64,000 nucleotides of DNA from Streptomyces sp. NBC_01233 (GTDB taxonomy: Bacteria > Actinomycetota > Actinomycetes > Streptomycetales > Streptomycetaceae). A model generated the notes under the pieces. The model searched no databases. It saw nothing but the letters and a program-made list of their open reading frames with translations, and was not told the DNA's origin. Location: assembly GCF_035989305.1 (NCBI RefSeq), contig NZ_CP108514.1, forward strand, positions 5,436,501 through 5,500,500, in the 5' to 3' direction. Positions 48,521 to 58,709 of this stretch are shown here, piece by piece (position 1 is the first letter of the stretch; each line of letters begins with the position of its first letter). The translations under genes and the position numbers were made by a program.

Positions 48521-48568
48521 CCCGTCCGTACCAGATCGTCGACAGTGACCGAGGAGCGAGGAACGGAC

Positions 48569-48976
48569 GTGCCCGAACCAACGGTATCGACCGTAACCGT
48601 GCTCGCGGCGGACTACTTCCGGAGTTATTCGGTCGTCGGTCTGCTGGCCGCCCTCGGTGTGCTCTTCGTGGCCGTGGCCTTCGGCGCCGGCCGCCTGCTG
48701 AGGCCCGTGGTCCCCACCCACGAGAAGCTCCTGACCTACGAATGCGGCGTGGACCCGGTCGGCGAGGGCTGGGCGCACACCCAGGTCCGCTACTACGTCT
48801 ACGCCTTCCTCTACGTCATCTTCGCCGTCGACTCGATCTTCCTGTTCCCGTGGGCGACGGTGTTCGCCGCCGCCGGTTACGGCGCCACGACGCTCGTGGA
48901 GATGTTCATCTTCCTGGGCTTCCTGGCCGTCGGCCTGCTCTATGCGTACAAGAAGGGCGTCCTCGAATGGACGTGA
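48569..48976 (+). CDS. nuoA2: NADH-quinone oxidoreductase subunit A, second copy
   Basis: This 135-residue NuoA paralogue has three helices, the loop [17 protein letters not shown] and [15 protein letters not shown]. It differs clearly from NuoA1 (Asp in place of IEV in helix 2). The GTG at 48569 is preferred because GAGGAGCGAGGAACGGAC precedes it; an in-frame GTG at 48545 would put that site inside the gene. First gene of the partial second complex I operon; its end overlaps nuoB2 by 10 bases. Confidence 0.93.
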   Translation: MPEPTVSTVTVLAADYFRSYSVVGLLAALGVLFVAVAFGAGRLLRPVVPTHEKLLTYECGVDPVGEGWAHTQVRYYVYAFLYVIFAVDSIFLFPWATVFAAAGYGATTLVEMFIFLGFLAVGLLYAYKKGVLEWT

Positions 48977-49554
48977 CACCTCAGCCGGAGCTGCTCCCGG
49001 AGCCCAAGCGCCTGGGAGTCCTCTCCCGCCTGGCCCCGGAACCCATGAAGGTGGTCCTGAACTGGGGCCGCCGGTACAGCCTGTGGGTCTTCAACTTCGG
49101 TCTGGCCTGCTGTGCGATCGAATTCATCGCCGCGTCCATGGCACGGCACGACTTCATCCGCCTCGGCGTGATCCCCTTCGCGCCGGGGCCGCGCCAGGCC
49201 GACCTCATGATCGTCTCGGGCACCGTCACGGACAAGATGGCCCCGGCCGTGAAGCGGCTCTACGAGCAGATGCCGGAGCCGAAGTACGTCATCTCCTTCG
49301 GCGCCTGCTCCAACTGCGGCGGCCCGTACTGGGACTCGTACTCGGTGACGAAGGGCGTCGACCAGATCATCCCCGTCGACGTCTACGTGCCGGGCTGCCC
49401 GCCGCGCCCGGAAGCCCTCCTCCAGGGCATCCTCAAGCTCCAGGAGAAGATCGCCCGCGAGTCGCTGGCCGACCGCTACGCGGCCGGGCCGTCCGTCTCC
49501 CAGCTCACGAGTGGCCTGGTCACGGCCCCGCCGACCCCCGGGAGCGGTGCGTGA
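48967..49554 (+). CDS. nuoB2: NADH-quinone oxidoreductase subunit B, second copy
   Basis: This 195-residue NuoB paralogue keeps all four ligands of cluster N2: C48 and C49 (LACCAIEF), C114 (GACSNCGG) and C144 (PGCPPRP). It has an extra Cys in SNCGG. With the membrane arm and NuoI2 it provides the end of an electron path to quinone, but quinone binding normally also needs NuoD, which this operon lacks. ATG at 48967; stop overlaps the nuoC2 GTG. Confidence 0.94.
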   Translation: MDVTPQPELLPEPKRLGVLSRLAPEPMKVVLNWGRRYSLWVFNFGLACCAIEFIAASMARHDFIRLGVIPFAPGPRQADLMIVSGTVTDKMAPAVKRLYEQMPEPKYVISFGACSNCGGPYWDSYSVTKGVDQIIPVDVYVPGCPPRPEALLQGILKLQEKIARESLADRYAAGPSVSQLTSGLVTAPPTPGSGA

Positions 49555-50813
49555 ACCTCTACGACTCCCTTCCCGACGAGGCGCCGACGGTCTTCGGAGC
49601 CGAGGCCGTCGCCGAGTTCTCGTACGACGTCCTCACGGTGGACGTGCCCGTCGGCAGCTGGATCGCCGCCCTCGAAATCGCCCGGGACAAGCTGGGCTGC
49701 ACCTACTTCGACTGGCTGAGCGCGGTCGACGAGCCCGGCACCGGCTTCCGGATCTGCGCGCACGTCGCCTCGCTGGAGAACCACCGCGTACGGCGTCTCC
49801 TGCTGCGCACGACCGTCCCGCACAGCGCCCCCTCCCTGCCGTCGGCCGTCGCCGTCTACGCGGGAGCGGAATGGCACGAGCGCGAGACGTACGAGATGTT
49901 CGGGATCGTCTTCACCGACCACCCGCACCTCGTCCACCTCCTCCTCCCGGAGAACTTCGAAGGGCACCCGCTGCGCAAGGACTTCGTCCTGGCCGCGCGG
50001 GTCGCCAAGGCCTGGCCCGGCGCCAAGGAACCGGGCGAGGCCCACGATCCGGACGCGCCGAAGCGCCGTCAGATGCTCCCGCCGGGCGTCCCGGACCCCA
50101 ACGACTGGGGCCCGATGAAGGGCCAGCTCCCGCCGGCCCCCGCCCGCCCGGCCCGCACCCCCCGCGCCGCAGGCGCGGCGGGCGCCGCCGCCCGCACCCC
50201 GCGCGAGGGCGCCCCGGTCCGCCGCACCCGCTCGGTCGCCGAAGGCTCGGCCACCCAGCCCCCGACGACCCCGGCCGCCGAAGCCCCGGCCCGCCCGCCG
50301 CGCCGTACCCGCTCCGTATCGGAAGGCTCGGTCAGCCAGGCCCCGACCACCGCGGAGCCGGGGGAGACCCCGACGGCCGAGGCCCCCGAAGCCCGGGCCC
50401 GCCCGCCGCGCCGTACCCGTTCGGCGAGCGAGGGTTCCGCGAGCCAGGCCCCGACCACCGCGGAGCCGGGGGAGACCCCGACGGCCGAGGCCCCCGAAGC
50501 CCGGGCCCGCCCGCCGCGCCGTACCCGTTCGGCGAGCGAGGGTTCCGCGAGCCAGGCCCCGGACGCGCCGCAGCCCGCACCCGCACCCCGCCGGGTCGCG
50601 CCCCGCAGCGCGGACGCCCCCTGGCACGACCCGAAGCCCGCCTTCGCCGAGCAACCGTCACCCAAGGCCGACGCCACGGAGCCCCCGCCGGAGGCAGACG
50701 CGGCGAAGCCGGCGGCCACCGGCCGGCAGGCGGAGACCCCGCCGCCCGCGCCGGAGGCCGAGGCAGACGCCCCCACCACCCACCCCACCACCGACAACGG
50801 AGGCGACGCGTGA
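49551..50813 (+). CDS. nuoC2: NuoC-like subunit with long repetitive C-terminal tail
   Basis: Residues 1-170 are a normal NuoC domain: [58 protein letters not shown]. From about 185 to 420 follows a Pro/Ala/Arg/Glu-rich tail with repeats of [13 protein letters not shown] and [18 protein letters not shown]; two 36-residue repeats come from a perfect 108-bp duplication. The tail has no NuoD motifs (no PQHPSTHG, no GIGYLHTG) and is probably disordered. In some bacteria NuoD is fused at exactly this place. Its role is unknown. GTG start overlapping nuoB2 by 4 bases; GTG of nuoH2 overlaps its end. Confidence 0.9.
   Translation: MNLYDSLPDEAPTVFGAEAVAEFSYDVLTVDVPVGSWIAALEIARDKLGCTYFDWLSAVDEPGTGFRICAHVASLENHRVRRLLLRTTVPHSAPSLPSAVAVYAGAEWHERETYEMFGIVFTDHPHLVHLLLPENFEGHPLRKDFVLAARVAKAWPGAKEPGEAHDPDAPKRRQMLPPGVPDPNDWGPMKGQLPPAPARPARTPRAAGAAGAAARTPREGAPVRRTRSVAEGSATQPPTTPAAEAPARPPRRTRSVSEGSVSQAPTTAEPGETPTAEAPEARARPPRRTRSASEGSASQAPTTAEPGETPTAEAPEARARPPRRTRSASEGSASQAPDAPQPAPAPRRVAPRSADAPWHDPKPAFAEQPSPKADATEPPPEADAAKPAATGRQAETPPPAPEAEADAPTTHPTTDNGGDA
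50341..50556 (+). repeat. Perfect 108-bp tandem duplication inside nuoC2
   Basis: Bases 50341-50448 are repeated exactly at 50449-50556; the unit is 36 codons, so the frame is kept. A diverged earlier version of the second half of the unit lies at about 50289-50340 ([16 protein letters not shown]), and an older one at 50220 ([13 protein letters not shown]), so the region has grown repeatedly. Perfect identity means the last step is recent. Confidence 0.95.
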
Positions 50814-51778
50814 ACGACGTCCTCGACGTCGCCCTGCGGCTGATCGTCGTCTTCGCCGTCTTCCTCGTGCTCCCGCTCGTCGTCGGGCAGACCGAGCACA
50901 AGGTGATGGCCCACATGCAGGGCCGCCTCGGCCCCATGTACGCCGGCGGCTTCCACGGCTGGGCCCAGCTCGTCGCCGACGGCGTGAAGTTCGCGCAGAA
51001 GGAGGACATCGTCCCGGCGAACGCCGACCGCCGGATCTTCCAGCTCGCCCCCGCCGTCGCCCTGCTTCCGTACCTCCTCGTCCTCCTGGCCATCCCCATC
51101 GGGCCGGGCGAGGGCGCGGTCGGCCAGGTCATCGACGCGGGCCTGTTCTTCGTGCTCGCCGTCATGGGCGTCGGAGTCCTCGGCTCCCTCATGGCCGGCT
51201 GGGCCTCCGCGAACAAGTTCTCCCTGCTCGGCGGCCTGCGCACCGCCGCCCAGCTGCTCGCCTACGAGCTCCCCATGCTGCTCGCCGCCGCCTCCGTCGC
51301 GATGGCCGCCGGGACGGTCTCCCTCCCCGGGATCGTCGAGAGCTTCGAGTGGTGGTGGCTCCCCTGGCAGATCGTCGGCGCGCTCGTCTTCTTCACCGCC
51401 GGCCTCGCCGAACTGCAGCGGCCCCCCTTCGACATGCCCGTTGCCGACTCCGAGATCATCTTCGGCGCGTACACCGAGTACACCGGCCTGCGCTTCGCGC
51501 TGTTCCTCCTCGCCGAGTACGCCGGCATCGTCGTCCTCTGCTTCCTCACCACCGTCCTCTTCCTCGGCGGCTGGCAGGGCCCCTTCGGCGCCGACGGCCT
51601 CGGCTGGGTCTGGACCCTGCTCAAGGCCGCGATCCTCGCCTTCGTCGTGATCTGGCTCCGCGTGAGCTACCCGCGCCTGCGCGAGGACCAGCTCCAGAAG
51701 CTCGCCTGGACCACGCTCATCCCGCTCGCGCTCGCCCAGATCGCGCTCACCGGCATCGTGAAGGTGGCGATGAACTGA
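50810..51778 (+). CDS. nuoH2: NADH-quinone oxidoreductase subunit H, second copy
   Basis: This 322-residue NuoH paralogue has eight helices, the start [21 protein letters not shown] and the loop [21 protein letters not shown]. It lacks the long C-terminal tail of NuoH1, so its length is near the minimal family. It directly follows nuoC2: there is no room for nuoD, E, F or G between them. GTG at 50810. Confidence 0.94.
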   Translation: MNDVLDVALRLIVVFAVFLVLPLVVGQTEHKVMAHMQGRLGPMYAGGFHGWAQLVADGVKFAQKEDIVPANADRRIFQLAPAVALLPYLLVLLAIPIGPGEGAVGQVIDAGLFFVLAVMGVGVLGSLMAGWASANKFSLLGGLRTAAQLLAYELPMLLAAASVAMAAGTVSLPGIVESFEWWWLPWQIVGALVFFTAGLAELQRPPFDMPVADSEIIFGAYTEYTGLRFALFLLAEYAGIVVLCFLTTVLFLGGWQGPFGADGLGWVWTLLKAAILAFVVIWLRVSYPRLREDQLQKLAWTTLIPLALAQIALTGIVKVAMN

Positions 51779-52404
51779 TGCCCATCCCCGGATCCGGCCT
51801 CGCCAAGGGCCTGGCCGTCACGCTGCGCACGATGACGAAGCGCTCGCACACGGCCCAGTACCCCGAGGTCCAGCCCGAACTCCCGCCCCGCTCCCGCGGG
51901 GTCATCGGCCTGTTCGAGGAGAACTGCACGGTCTGCATGCTCTGCGCCCGTGAGTGCCCCGACTGGTGCATCTACATCGACTCCCACAAGGAGACGGTCC
52001 CCGCGTCCACCCCCGGTGGCCGCGAGCGCAGTCGCAACGTCCTCGACCGCTTCGCCATCGACTTCTCCCTCTGCATGTACTGCGGCATCTGCATCGAGGT
52101 GTGCCCCTTCGACGCTCTCTTCTGGTCGCCGGAGTTCGAGTACGCGGAGACCGACATCCACGAGCTGACCCACGAGCGCGACAAGCTCCGCGAGTGGATG
52201 TGGACCGTCCCGGCCCCGCCCGCGCTGGACCCGGCCGCCGAGGAGCCCAAGGAGATCGCCGCCGCCCGCAAGGCAGTGGAGAAGGCCGAGGCAGCGGCTG
52301 CCGCGGCTGCAGCCGCCGCGGCAGCCGAAGCCGCCGCATCCGCCACAGCGGCGGAAGGCGGAAGCGAACCCCCGACCACCCCGACCCCGGAGGGAGACGC
52401 GTGA
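51778..52404 (+). CDS. nuoI2: NADH-quinone oxidoreductase subunit I, second copy
   Basis: This 208-residue NuoI paralogue keeps both cluster motifs: C50-x2-C53-x2-C56-x3-C60 ([11 protein letters not shown]) and C99-x2-C102-x2-C105-x3-C109 ([11 protein letters not shown]), with additional Cys in DWC. Without NuoE/F/G these clusters would be the entry point for electrons, for example from reduced ferredoxin (hypothesis). The tail (about residues 160-200) is strongly Ala-rich with a Glu/Lys start ([14 protein letters not shown]). ATG one base into the nuoH2 stop. Confidence 0.93.
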   Translation: MPIPGSGLAKGLAVTLRTMTKRSHTAQYPEVQPELPPRSRGVIGLFEENCTVCMLCARECPDWCIYIDSHKETVPASTPGGRERSRNVLDRFAIDFSLCMYCGICIEVCPFDALFWSPEFEYAETDIHELTHERDKLREWMWTVPAPPALDPAAEEPKEIAAARKAVEKAEAAAAAAAAAAAAEAAASATAAEGGSEPPTTPTPEGDA

Positions 52405-53000
52405 CCCCCGCCGCCACCCTGGCCGCAGCCCAAGCCGCCGCCGGGCCCGGTTTCCTCTCCCCGACCGGCGTCGAGATCGCGTTCGTGCTCGTCGGACTCG
52501 CCACCCTCGGCGCGGCCCTCGTCACGGTCACCACCCGGCAACTGGTGCACGCCGCCCTCTGGCTGGTCGTCGCACTCGGCGGCATCGCCGTCGAGTACCT
52601 GCTGCTGACCGCCGAGTTCATCGCCTGGGTGCAGGTCCTCATCTACCTCGGATCCGTGGTCGTCCTCCTCCTCTTCGGGCTGATGCTCACCAAGGCGCCC
52701 ATCGGCCGCTCCCCGGACGCGGACTCCGGCAACCGCTGGATCGCCCTCGGCGTCGCCGGCGTCGCCGCCGTGGCACTGGTCTGGGTCGTCGTCGACGCCT
52801 TCCGCACGACCTGGATCGACCTCGACGGGCCGGTCCAGGGCTCCACGAAGGTCTCCGGCGAGATCCTCTTCCAGCACTGGGTGCTGCCCTTCGAGGCGCT
52901 CTCCGTCCTCCTCCTCGCGGCCCTGATCGGCGCCATCGTGCTGTCCCGCAGGAACAGTCCCGCCGAAGACGGCGTCACCAGTGACAAGGGGCAGCGCTGA
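52401..53000 (+). CDS. nuoJ2: NADH-quinone oxidoreductase subunit J, second copy
   Basis: This 199-residue NuoJ paralogue has five helices, including [26 protein letters not shown]. The C-terminal cytoplasmic tail of NuoJ1 is absent. GTG start with a 4-base overlap with nuoI2; stop overlaps nuoK2 by one base. Confidence 0.92.
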   Translation: MTPAATLAAAQAAAGPGFLSPTGVEIAFVLVGLATLGAALVTVTTRQLVHAALWLVVALGGIAVEYLLLTAEFIAWVQVLIYLGSVVVLLLFGLMLTKAPIGRSPDADSGNRWIALGVAGVAAVALVWVVVDAFRTTWIDLDGPVQGSTKVSGEILFQHWVLPFEALSVLLLAALIGAIVLSRRNSPAEDGVTSDKGQR

Positions 53001-53356
53001 TGCACCTCGCCTACCCCGCGGTCCTCGCGGCGCTCCTCTTCTGCGCGGGCCTGTACGGCGTACTCGCCCGCCGCAACGCCATCCTGGTCCTGATGTCCGT
53101 CGAGCTGATGCTCAACGCCGTCAACCTCAACCTGGTGGCCTTCGACGTCTGGCTGCGCGACGCCCTGCACGCCGGCCAGGCCCTCACCCTCTTCACCATC
53201 GCCATCGCCGCCGCCGAGATCGGCATCGGCCTCGCGATCGTGCTGATGGTCTACCGCAACCGCGGCACCTCCGACGTCGACCGGCTGCGCGACACCGCCG
53301 AAGGCCACGAGCCCGCCCCGAACAGCCCGAACAACCAGAGCGAGGTCACCGCGTGA
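53000..53356 (+). CDS. nuoK2: NADH-quinone oxidoreductase subunit K, second copy
   Basis: This 118-residue NuoK paralogue keeps the two intramembrane glutamates ([11 protein letters not shown] and [11 protein letters not shown]). It has about 20 extra C-terminal residues (from about 98, [14 protein letters not shown]) compared with NuoK1. ATG at 53000. Confidence 0.93.
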   Translation: MHLAYPAVLAALLFCAGLYGVLARRNAILVLMSVELMLNAVNLNLVAFDVWLRDALHAGQALTLFTIAIAAAEIGIGLAIVLMVYRNRGTSDVDRLRDTAEGHEPAPNSPNNQSEVTA

Positions 53357-55407
53357 GCACCACGACCCTCGCCGTCCTGGTCCCGCTGCTCCCCTTCCTG
53401 GGCGCGGTGGCGGGACTCCTCTTCGGCCGCACCGCTCCCGGGTTCGTCCGGCCGCTCGCGATCCTGCCGACGCTCGGCGCCGCCGTACTGGCCGTGATCG
53501 TCGCCGTCCGCCAGGGCGGCGGCCCGGCGATCAGCACCGCGACCGAACTGACCCCGACCGGCTCGGTGCCGATCGACCTCTCGCTCTACCTGGACGGCTT
53601 CGCCGTGCTGGTCGCCGTGCTGGTCGGGCTCGTCGCCACCTGCGTACAGCTCTACTCGACGGCGTACCTCCGTGAGGACCCGCGCTACCCGTCGTACGCC
53701 GCTCTCATCTCACTGTTCACCTCCGCCATGCTGCTCGTCGTCTACTCCGGCGACCTCATGGTGCTGCTGGTCGGCTGGGAGGTCATGGGCATCTGCTCGT
53801 ACTTCCTGGTCGGCCACTACTGGGAGACCGAGGCGGCCCGCTCCGCCTCCCTGAAGGCCTTCCTCGTCACCAAGCTCGGCGACGTCCCCTTCCTGATCGG
53901 CCTGTTCGCGCTCGCCACCGACGCAGGCTCCTTCCAGATCACGAAGATCCTGGGCACCGTCTCCGCCGGCGGACTCGACCACCCGACGCTGATCGCGCTG
54001 CTCCTGCTCGCCGGAGTCGCGGGCAAGTCCGCGCAGTTCCCGCTGCACACCTGGCTCCCCGATGCCATGGCGGGCCCGACCCCGGTCTCCGCGCTGATCC
54101 ACGCCGCGACGATGGTCGCCGCCGGTGTCTACTTCATCGCCCGCCTCCTCCCCGTCTTCGCCGCGTCCCGTGCCGCGCTGGTGGTCATGGCGGTCATGGC
54201 GGCCGTCACGATGGTCGGCTCCGCCCTCGCCGCCCTCGCCCAGGACGACATCAAGCGCGTGCTCGCCTACTCCACGATCGGGCAGCTCGGCTACATGACC
54301 GGCGCCCTGGCCGTCGGCGACCGCGGCGCCGCCATCTTCCACCTCCTGTCCCACGGCGTCTTCAAGGCGCTCCTCTTCCTCGGCGCGGGCGTGATCATCC
54401 ACGCCGCCGGTACGAACTCCCTGGCCGCCATGTCCCGGATGGACGGCCTGGCCAAGCGCATCCCCGACGCCTTCTGGACGATGACGATCGCGCTGCTCGC
54501 GCTCGCCGCGATCCCGCCCTTCGCCGGCTTCTTCTCCAAGGAAGCCGTCCTCGTCGCCGCCGAGCAGACCGCCACCGGCCACTCGGACTTCGCCCCCAGC
54601 AGCGCCGGCTGGCTGGTGCTGGTCGCCGGCGTGCTGACCGCCCTGCTCACCGCCGCCTACGCCACCCGGCTGTGGCTGATGGCCTTCCGCGGCCGGGGCG
54701 CAGCCGCCCCCGACCACGGCAAGGAGCCCGTCGCCATGACCGGCGTGCTGTGGCTGCTCGCGATCCCGTCGATCGGCTTCGGCCTCGCGGCGGGCCCCAT
54801 CGCCGACTGGTTCGACGGCGAGGAGCTCACCCCGACCCTGGTCACCTCGGTCCTCGGCACGGGCGCCGCGGTCGTCGGCGTGATGCTCACCTACGCCCTC
54901 TGGCAGCGCGCCGCGGCCCGACTGGCCACGGCCCCCGCCACGGCCGGTGCCGTCCCCGGCACCGGAGCGGGCTCCCCGCAGCCCGCCGCCGTGGCCGCCG
55001 CCGCGTCCGCGGCCACTGCCGCCGCCGAATCCGCGGCCGAGGCCCCCGAAGTCGCCGAGGTCACCCACGACCACCCCGCCGTCCCGGCCGGGCCCGCCCC
55101 CGACCCCGGTCGCGCGCTCCTGGGCCCGCTGCACCGCCACGCCGCCGACGGCTTCCACCTCGACGCCGTCTACGACCGGCTCTTCGTCCGCCCCGTCCGG
55201 GCGGCGGCAAGCCTCGTCCGCTTCCTCGACCGCGAGGTCGTGGACACGTACGTCCGCGGCGCGGGCGCCGGCCCCCGGCTGCTCGGCAGCCTCGTACGCC
55301 GTGCCCAGACCGGCAACGTGCAGAGCTACCTGAGCGCCCTGCTCGCCGGCGCCGTGGTCCTGGCGATCACCACCGCCGTCCTCGCCAACGTCAACGCCGG
55401 ATCGTGA
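53353..55407 (+). CDS. nuoL2: NADH-quinone oxidoreductase subunit L, second copy
   Basis: This 684-residue NuoL paralogue keeps the pump residues: Glu in [20 protein letters not shown] and Lys in [19 protein letters not shown], then [19 protein letters not shown]. It is 52 residues longer than NuoL1 because of an Ala/Pro/Glu-rich insert (about residues 525-585, [16 protein letters not shown] and on) between the last core helices and the lateral-helix segment. GTG at 53353 overlaps nuoK2 by 4 bases. Confidence 0.94.
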   Translation: MSTTTLAVLVPLLPFLGAVAGLLFGRTAPGFVRPLAILPTLGAAVLAVIVAVRQGGGPAISTATELTPTGSVPIDLSLYLDGFAVLVAVLVGLVATCVQLYSTAYLREDPRYPSYAALISLFTSAMLLVVYSGDLMVLLVGWEVMGICSYFLVGHYWETEAARSASLKAFLVTKLGDVPFLIGLFALATDAGSFQITKILGTVSAGGLDHPTLIALLLLAGVAGKSAQFPLHTWLPDAMAGPTPVSALIHAATMVAAGVYFIARLLPVFAASRAALVVMAVMAAVTMVGSALAALAQDDIKRVLAYSTIGQLGYMTGALAVGDRGAAIFHLLSHGVFKALLFLGAGVIIHAAGTNSLAAMSRMDGLAKRIPDAFWTMTIALLALAAIPPFAGFFSKEAVLVAAEQTATGHSDFAPSSAGWLVLVAGVLTALLTAAYATRLWLMAFRGRGAAAPDHGKEPVAMTGVLWLLAIPSIGFGLAAGPIADWFDGEELTPTLVTSVLGTGAAVVGVMLTYALWQRAAARLATAPATAGAVPGTGAGSPQPAAVAAAASAATAAAESAAEAPEVAEVTHDHPAVPAGPAPDPGRALLGPLHRHAADGFHLDAVYDRLFVRPVRAAASLVRFLDREVVDTYVRGAGAGPRLLGSLVRRAQTGNVQSYLSALLAGAVVLAITTAVLANVNAGS

Positions 55408-56999
55408 GCCGTGAGTCAGCCGTGATTGATATCAGCCCGTCCGTGATGCAGTTCCTTCTGGCGTTCATCGTGGCCGCACCGCTCCTCGGCGCCGCCGCGG
55501 CCCTCCTGCCGGCCCCGCCCGGCCTCAAGGGCCGCAGCCCCGAACAAGCCGTGCTCCGCCACGGCGTGACCGTGACCGGCGTGATCCTCGCCGCGGCCAT
55601 CGCCCTCACCCTGGGCTTCGACCACGACGCCCCGTCCCGCTTCCAGGCGACGACGGACATCAGCTGGATCCCGGCGCTCGACGTCCGGATCCACCTCGGT
55701 GTCGACGGCATTTCGCTCCCCCTCCTCCTGATGACCGCGCTGCTGTTCTTCCTCTGCGCGCTCTACAGCTACTTCAAGCTCCCCGCAGGCCCTTCCCCGA
55801 AGGCCTTCGTCGCGCTGCTCCTCGTCCTGGAGTCCGGCACCCTCGCGACCTTCGCCGTCCTCGACCTGCTGCTCTTCTTCCTCGCCTTCGAGATGGTCCT
55901 CATCCCGATGTACTTCCTCATCGCCCGCTGGGGCGGTGCCCAGCGGCAGGCGGCCGCCTGGAAGTTCATCCTCTACACGCTGCTCGGATCCGTCGTCATG
56001 CTGCTCGGTCTGCTGCTGATCGGACTGAAGAGCGGCACATTCGACATGGTGGCACTCGCCACTGACAACGGCCGCGAACTGACCTACACCACCCAGCTGC
56101 TGGCCGTCCTCGCCATCGGCATCGGCCTCGCCGTGAAGACCCCGATGTGGCCGCTGCACAGCTGGCTGCCGGACGCGCACACGGCCGCACCCACCGTCGG
56201 ATCCGTCCTGCTGGCCGGCGTCCTGCTCAAGATGGGCACGTACGGGTTCGTCCGCATCCTGCTCCCCATCACCCCCGACGGCATGGCCACCATGGCCCCC
56301 TACCTGGGCGCCTTCGCCGCCGTCGGCATCGTCTACGGATCGCTCGCCTGCCTCGCGCTGGCCCGCAAGGGGAACAAGGGCGACCTCAAGCGCCTCATCG
56401 CGTACTCCTCCGTCGGCCACATGGGCTTCGTCCTCCTCGGCATCGCGTCCATGACCCCCACCGGAGTCAACGGTGCGCTCTTCGCCAACATCGCCCACGG
56501 CCTGATCACCGGCCTCCTCTTCTTCCTGGTCGGCGCCCTCAAGGACCGCTACGGCACCGCCGACCTCGACACCCTCGCCGGGGCCACCGGCGCCGCCCTC
56601 TACGGCCGCGCCCCCCGCATGGGCGCCTTCCTCGCCTTCGCCGCCGTCGCCTCCCTCGGCCTGCCGGGCCTGGCCGGCTTCTGGGGAGAGATGCTGGCCC
56701 TCTTCGGCGCCTTCGACCCCGCCGAGGGCCTGTCCCGCCCCGCCTTCCTCACCTTCATGGCCATCGGCGCGTTCGGCACCCTGCTCACCGCCGCCTACTT
56801 GCTGATCGTCGTACGGCGCGTCTGCATGGGAGACCCCAAGGACGGCCCCGAGCTCGCCGTCGCGGACATCCAGCACTACGAGTTCGCCGCCTGGACCCCG
56901 CTCGTCGCCCTCACCGTCCTCGCCGGCCTGTGGCCCGCGGTCCTCCTCGGCCTCACCGACCCGGCCGTCCAGAAGCTCCTCGCAGGAGGCAACTCATGA
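55404..56999 (+). CDS. nuoM2: NADH-quinone oxidoreductase subunit M, second copy
   Basis: This 531-residue NuoM paralogue keeps Glu in FFLAFEMVLIPMYFLIARWG and Lys in AVKTPMWPLHSWLPDAHTA, with LKRLIAYSSVGHMGFVLLG. The GTG at 55404 overlaps the nuoL2 stop (GTGA) in keeping with the rest of the operon; a GTG at 55422 is an alternative six codons later. Confidence 0.94.
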   Translation: MSRESAVIDISPSVMQFLLAFIVAAPLLGAAAALLPAPPGLKGRSPEQAVLRHGVTVTGVILAAAIALTLGFDHDAPSRFQATTDISWIPALDVRIHLGVDGISLPLLLMTALLFFLCALYSYFKLPAGPSPKAFVALLLVLESGTLATFAVLDLLLFFLAFEMVLIPMYFLIARWGGAQRQAAAWKFILYTLLGSVVMLLGLLLIGLKSGTFDMVALATDNGRELTYTTQLLAVLAIGIGLAVKTPMWPLHSWLPDAHTAAPTVGSVLLAGVLLKMGTYGFVRILLPITPDGMATMAPYLGAFAAVGIVYGSLACLALARKGNKGDLKRLIAYSSVGHMGFVLLGIASMTPTGVNGALFANIAHGLITGLLFFLVGALKDRYGTADLDTLAGATGAALYGRAPRMGAFLAFAAVASLGLPGLAGFWGEMLALFGAFDPAEGLSRPAFLTFMAIGAFGTLLTAAYLLIVVRRVCMGDPKDGPELAVADIQHYEFAAWTPLVALTVLAGLWPAVLLGLTDPAVQKLLAGGNS

Positions 57000-58537
57000 C
57001 GGCCCTGACGGTCCTCTCCGCCGAGACCCCCAGCCTGGTCCAGTCCGTCGACTGGCTCGCCATCGCGCCCGTGGTGATCACTGCCGCCGTCGGCCTGCTC
57101 GTCCTCGTGGCCGACCTCTTCGTGTCCGAGCGCCACAAGCCGCTCCTCGGCTGGATCTCGGTCGCCGGCCTGGCAGCCGCGACGGCCACCCTGCTGCCGC
57201 TGCGCGCCGGCGACCGCACCACCTTCTGCCTCACCAACGACCCCGCGGCCTGCAGCTACGCCGCCGACCACTTCGCGCTCGTCATCCAGTTCCTGGTGCT
57301 GGCCGGAGCCCTGGTCACCGCCCTGCTGTCGGTCACGGCCGTCCGCGACACGCCCATGCCCGCCGGAGAGTACTGGTTTCTGCTGCTCTCCTCCGCCGCC
57401 GGCGCGGCCCTACTGCCCGCATCCCGCGACCTCGCCACCCTGATCGTCGCCCTCGAAGTCGCCTCGCTGCCCGCCTTCGCCCTCGTGGGCATGCGGCGCG
57501 GCGACCGCCTCTCCTCCGAGGCCGCCCTCAAGTTCTTCCTGTCCTCCGTCACCGCCACCGCCGTGTCGCTGATGGGCGTCAGCTTCGTCTACGCCGCCAC
57601 CGGCTCCCTGCACCTCACCCAGATCGCCGACCGCCTCGAAGACGTCCCCGGACAGCTCGACACCCTCGCCATGGCCGGCGTCGCGCTCACCCTCGTCGGC
57701 TTCGCCTTCAAGACCGCGGCCGTCCCCTTCCACTTCTGGGTCCCCGACACCTACGTCGGCGCCCCGCTGCCCATCGCCGGCTACCTCTCCGTGATCGGCA
57801 AGGCCGTCGGCTTCACCGGCCTCATCCTCGTCACGGTGATCGCCTTCCCGGCGTACTCCGACATCTGGGGCCCGGCCCTCGCCGTCCTCGCCGCGCTCAC
57901 CATGACCGTGGGCAACGTCGGTGCACTGCGCCAGTCCGCCGACCGCCCGAACAGCGCCGTACGGCTGCTCGCCTGGTCCTCGGTCGGCCAGGCCGGCTAC
58001 CTGCTGGTCCCGATCGCCGCGGCCGCGTACTCCGGCCGCGACCAGATCGGCTCCACCGTCGCCTACGCCCTGATGTACGCCGCCGTGAACCTCGGCGCCT
58101 TCGCCGTGGCCGCCCTCGTCGCCCGTACGAAGCCGCTCCACCGGATCAGCGACTACCGCGGGCTGTACGCCGAGCGCCCGCTGGCCGCCCTCTCGCTGGC
58201 CTTCTTCCTGCTCTGCCTGGCGGGCCTGCCGCCGGGCATCATCGGGCTCTTCGCCAAGGTCACCGTCTTCCGGTCCGCGGTCGACGCGGGCCTGGGCTGG
58301 CTCGCCGTGGTCATGGCGATCAACGTCGTGATCGCCCTGTACTACTACCTGCGGTGGACCGCGCTCCTCTTCCGCGTGCCGGAGGGCGCCGAGGGCTCCG
58401 AGGGTGCGCAGCCCCGTACGAAGGCCCCCTGGCCCGTGACGGCAGCCATCGTCGTCACCGCGATCACCGCGGTCGTCCTCTCAGGCGCCCCGCAGCTGAT
58501 CCTGCGGGTCGCGTCGGGCAGCCTCTTCGCGCAGTAG
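56996..58537 (+). CDS. nuoN2: NADH-quinone oxidoreductase subunit N, second copy
   Basis: This 513-residue NuoN paralogue keeps Glu in VALEVASLPAFALVGMRR and Lys in FAFKTAAVPFHFWVPDTYVG. It is the last gene of the second operon; no obvious terminator follows within 170 bases, so transcripts may run into htpX. ATG at 56996 overlaps nuoM2 by 4 bases. Confidence 0.94.
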   Translation: MTALTVLSAETPSLVQSVDWLAIAPVVITAAVGLLVLVADLFVSERHKPLLGWISVAGLAAATATLLPLRAGDRTTFCLTNDPAACSYAADHFALVIQFLVLAGALVTALLSVTAVRDTPMPAGEYWFLLLSSAAGAALLPASRDLATLIVALEVASLPAFALVGMRRGDRLSSEAALKFFLSSVTATAVSLMGVSFVYAATGSLHLTQIADRLEDVPGQLDTLAMAGVALTLVGFAFKTAAVPFHFWVPDTYVGAPLPIAGYLSVIGKAVGFTGLILVTVIAFPAYSDIWGPALAVLAALTMTVGNVGALRQSADRPNSAVRLLAWSSVGQAGYLLVPIAAAAYSGRDQIGSTVAYALMYAAVNLGAFAVAALVARTKPLHRISDYRGLYAERPLAALSLAFFLLCLAGLPPGIIGLFAKVTVFRSAVDAGLGWLAVVMAINVVIALYYYLRWTALLFRVPEGAEGSEGAQPRTKAPWPVTAAIVVTAITAVVLSGAPQLILRVASGSLFAQ

Positions 58538-58709
58538 CCCGCACGAGGCGGCCCCGCCCTCACCCGCACGGAGCAACGCCCGCCGCGGCCGTGCGCCCTG
58601 GGAACCAGACGCCCTCACCTCGCGTTGACCAGGAAGGGAGGGTCCACTGGACCGTAGACCCTCAGACCCATGACGGGCTCCCCCTGCCGCACCACTTGGA
58701 GGGCGTACC

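Noticed and set aside
48503..48530. Rex operator upstream of nuoA2 (TGTGAACG nearby at 48475-48482)
   Set aside because: Only one half-site matches; the second half is absent.
50150..50813. A decayed NuoD domain in the NuoC2 tail
   Set aside because: None of the NuoD motifs ([25 protein letters not shown]) is found in any frame of the tail; the sequence is low-complexity repeat.
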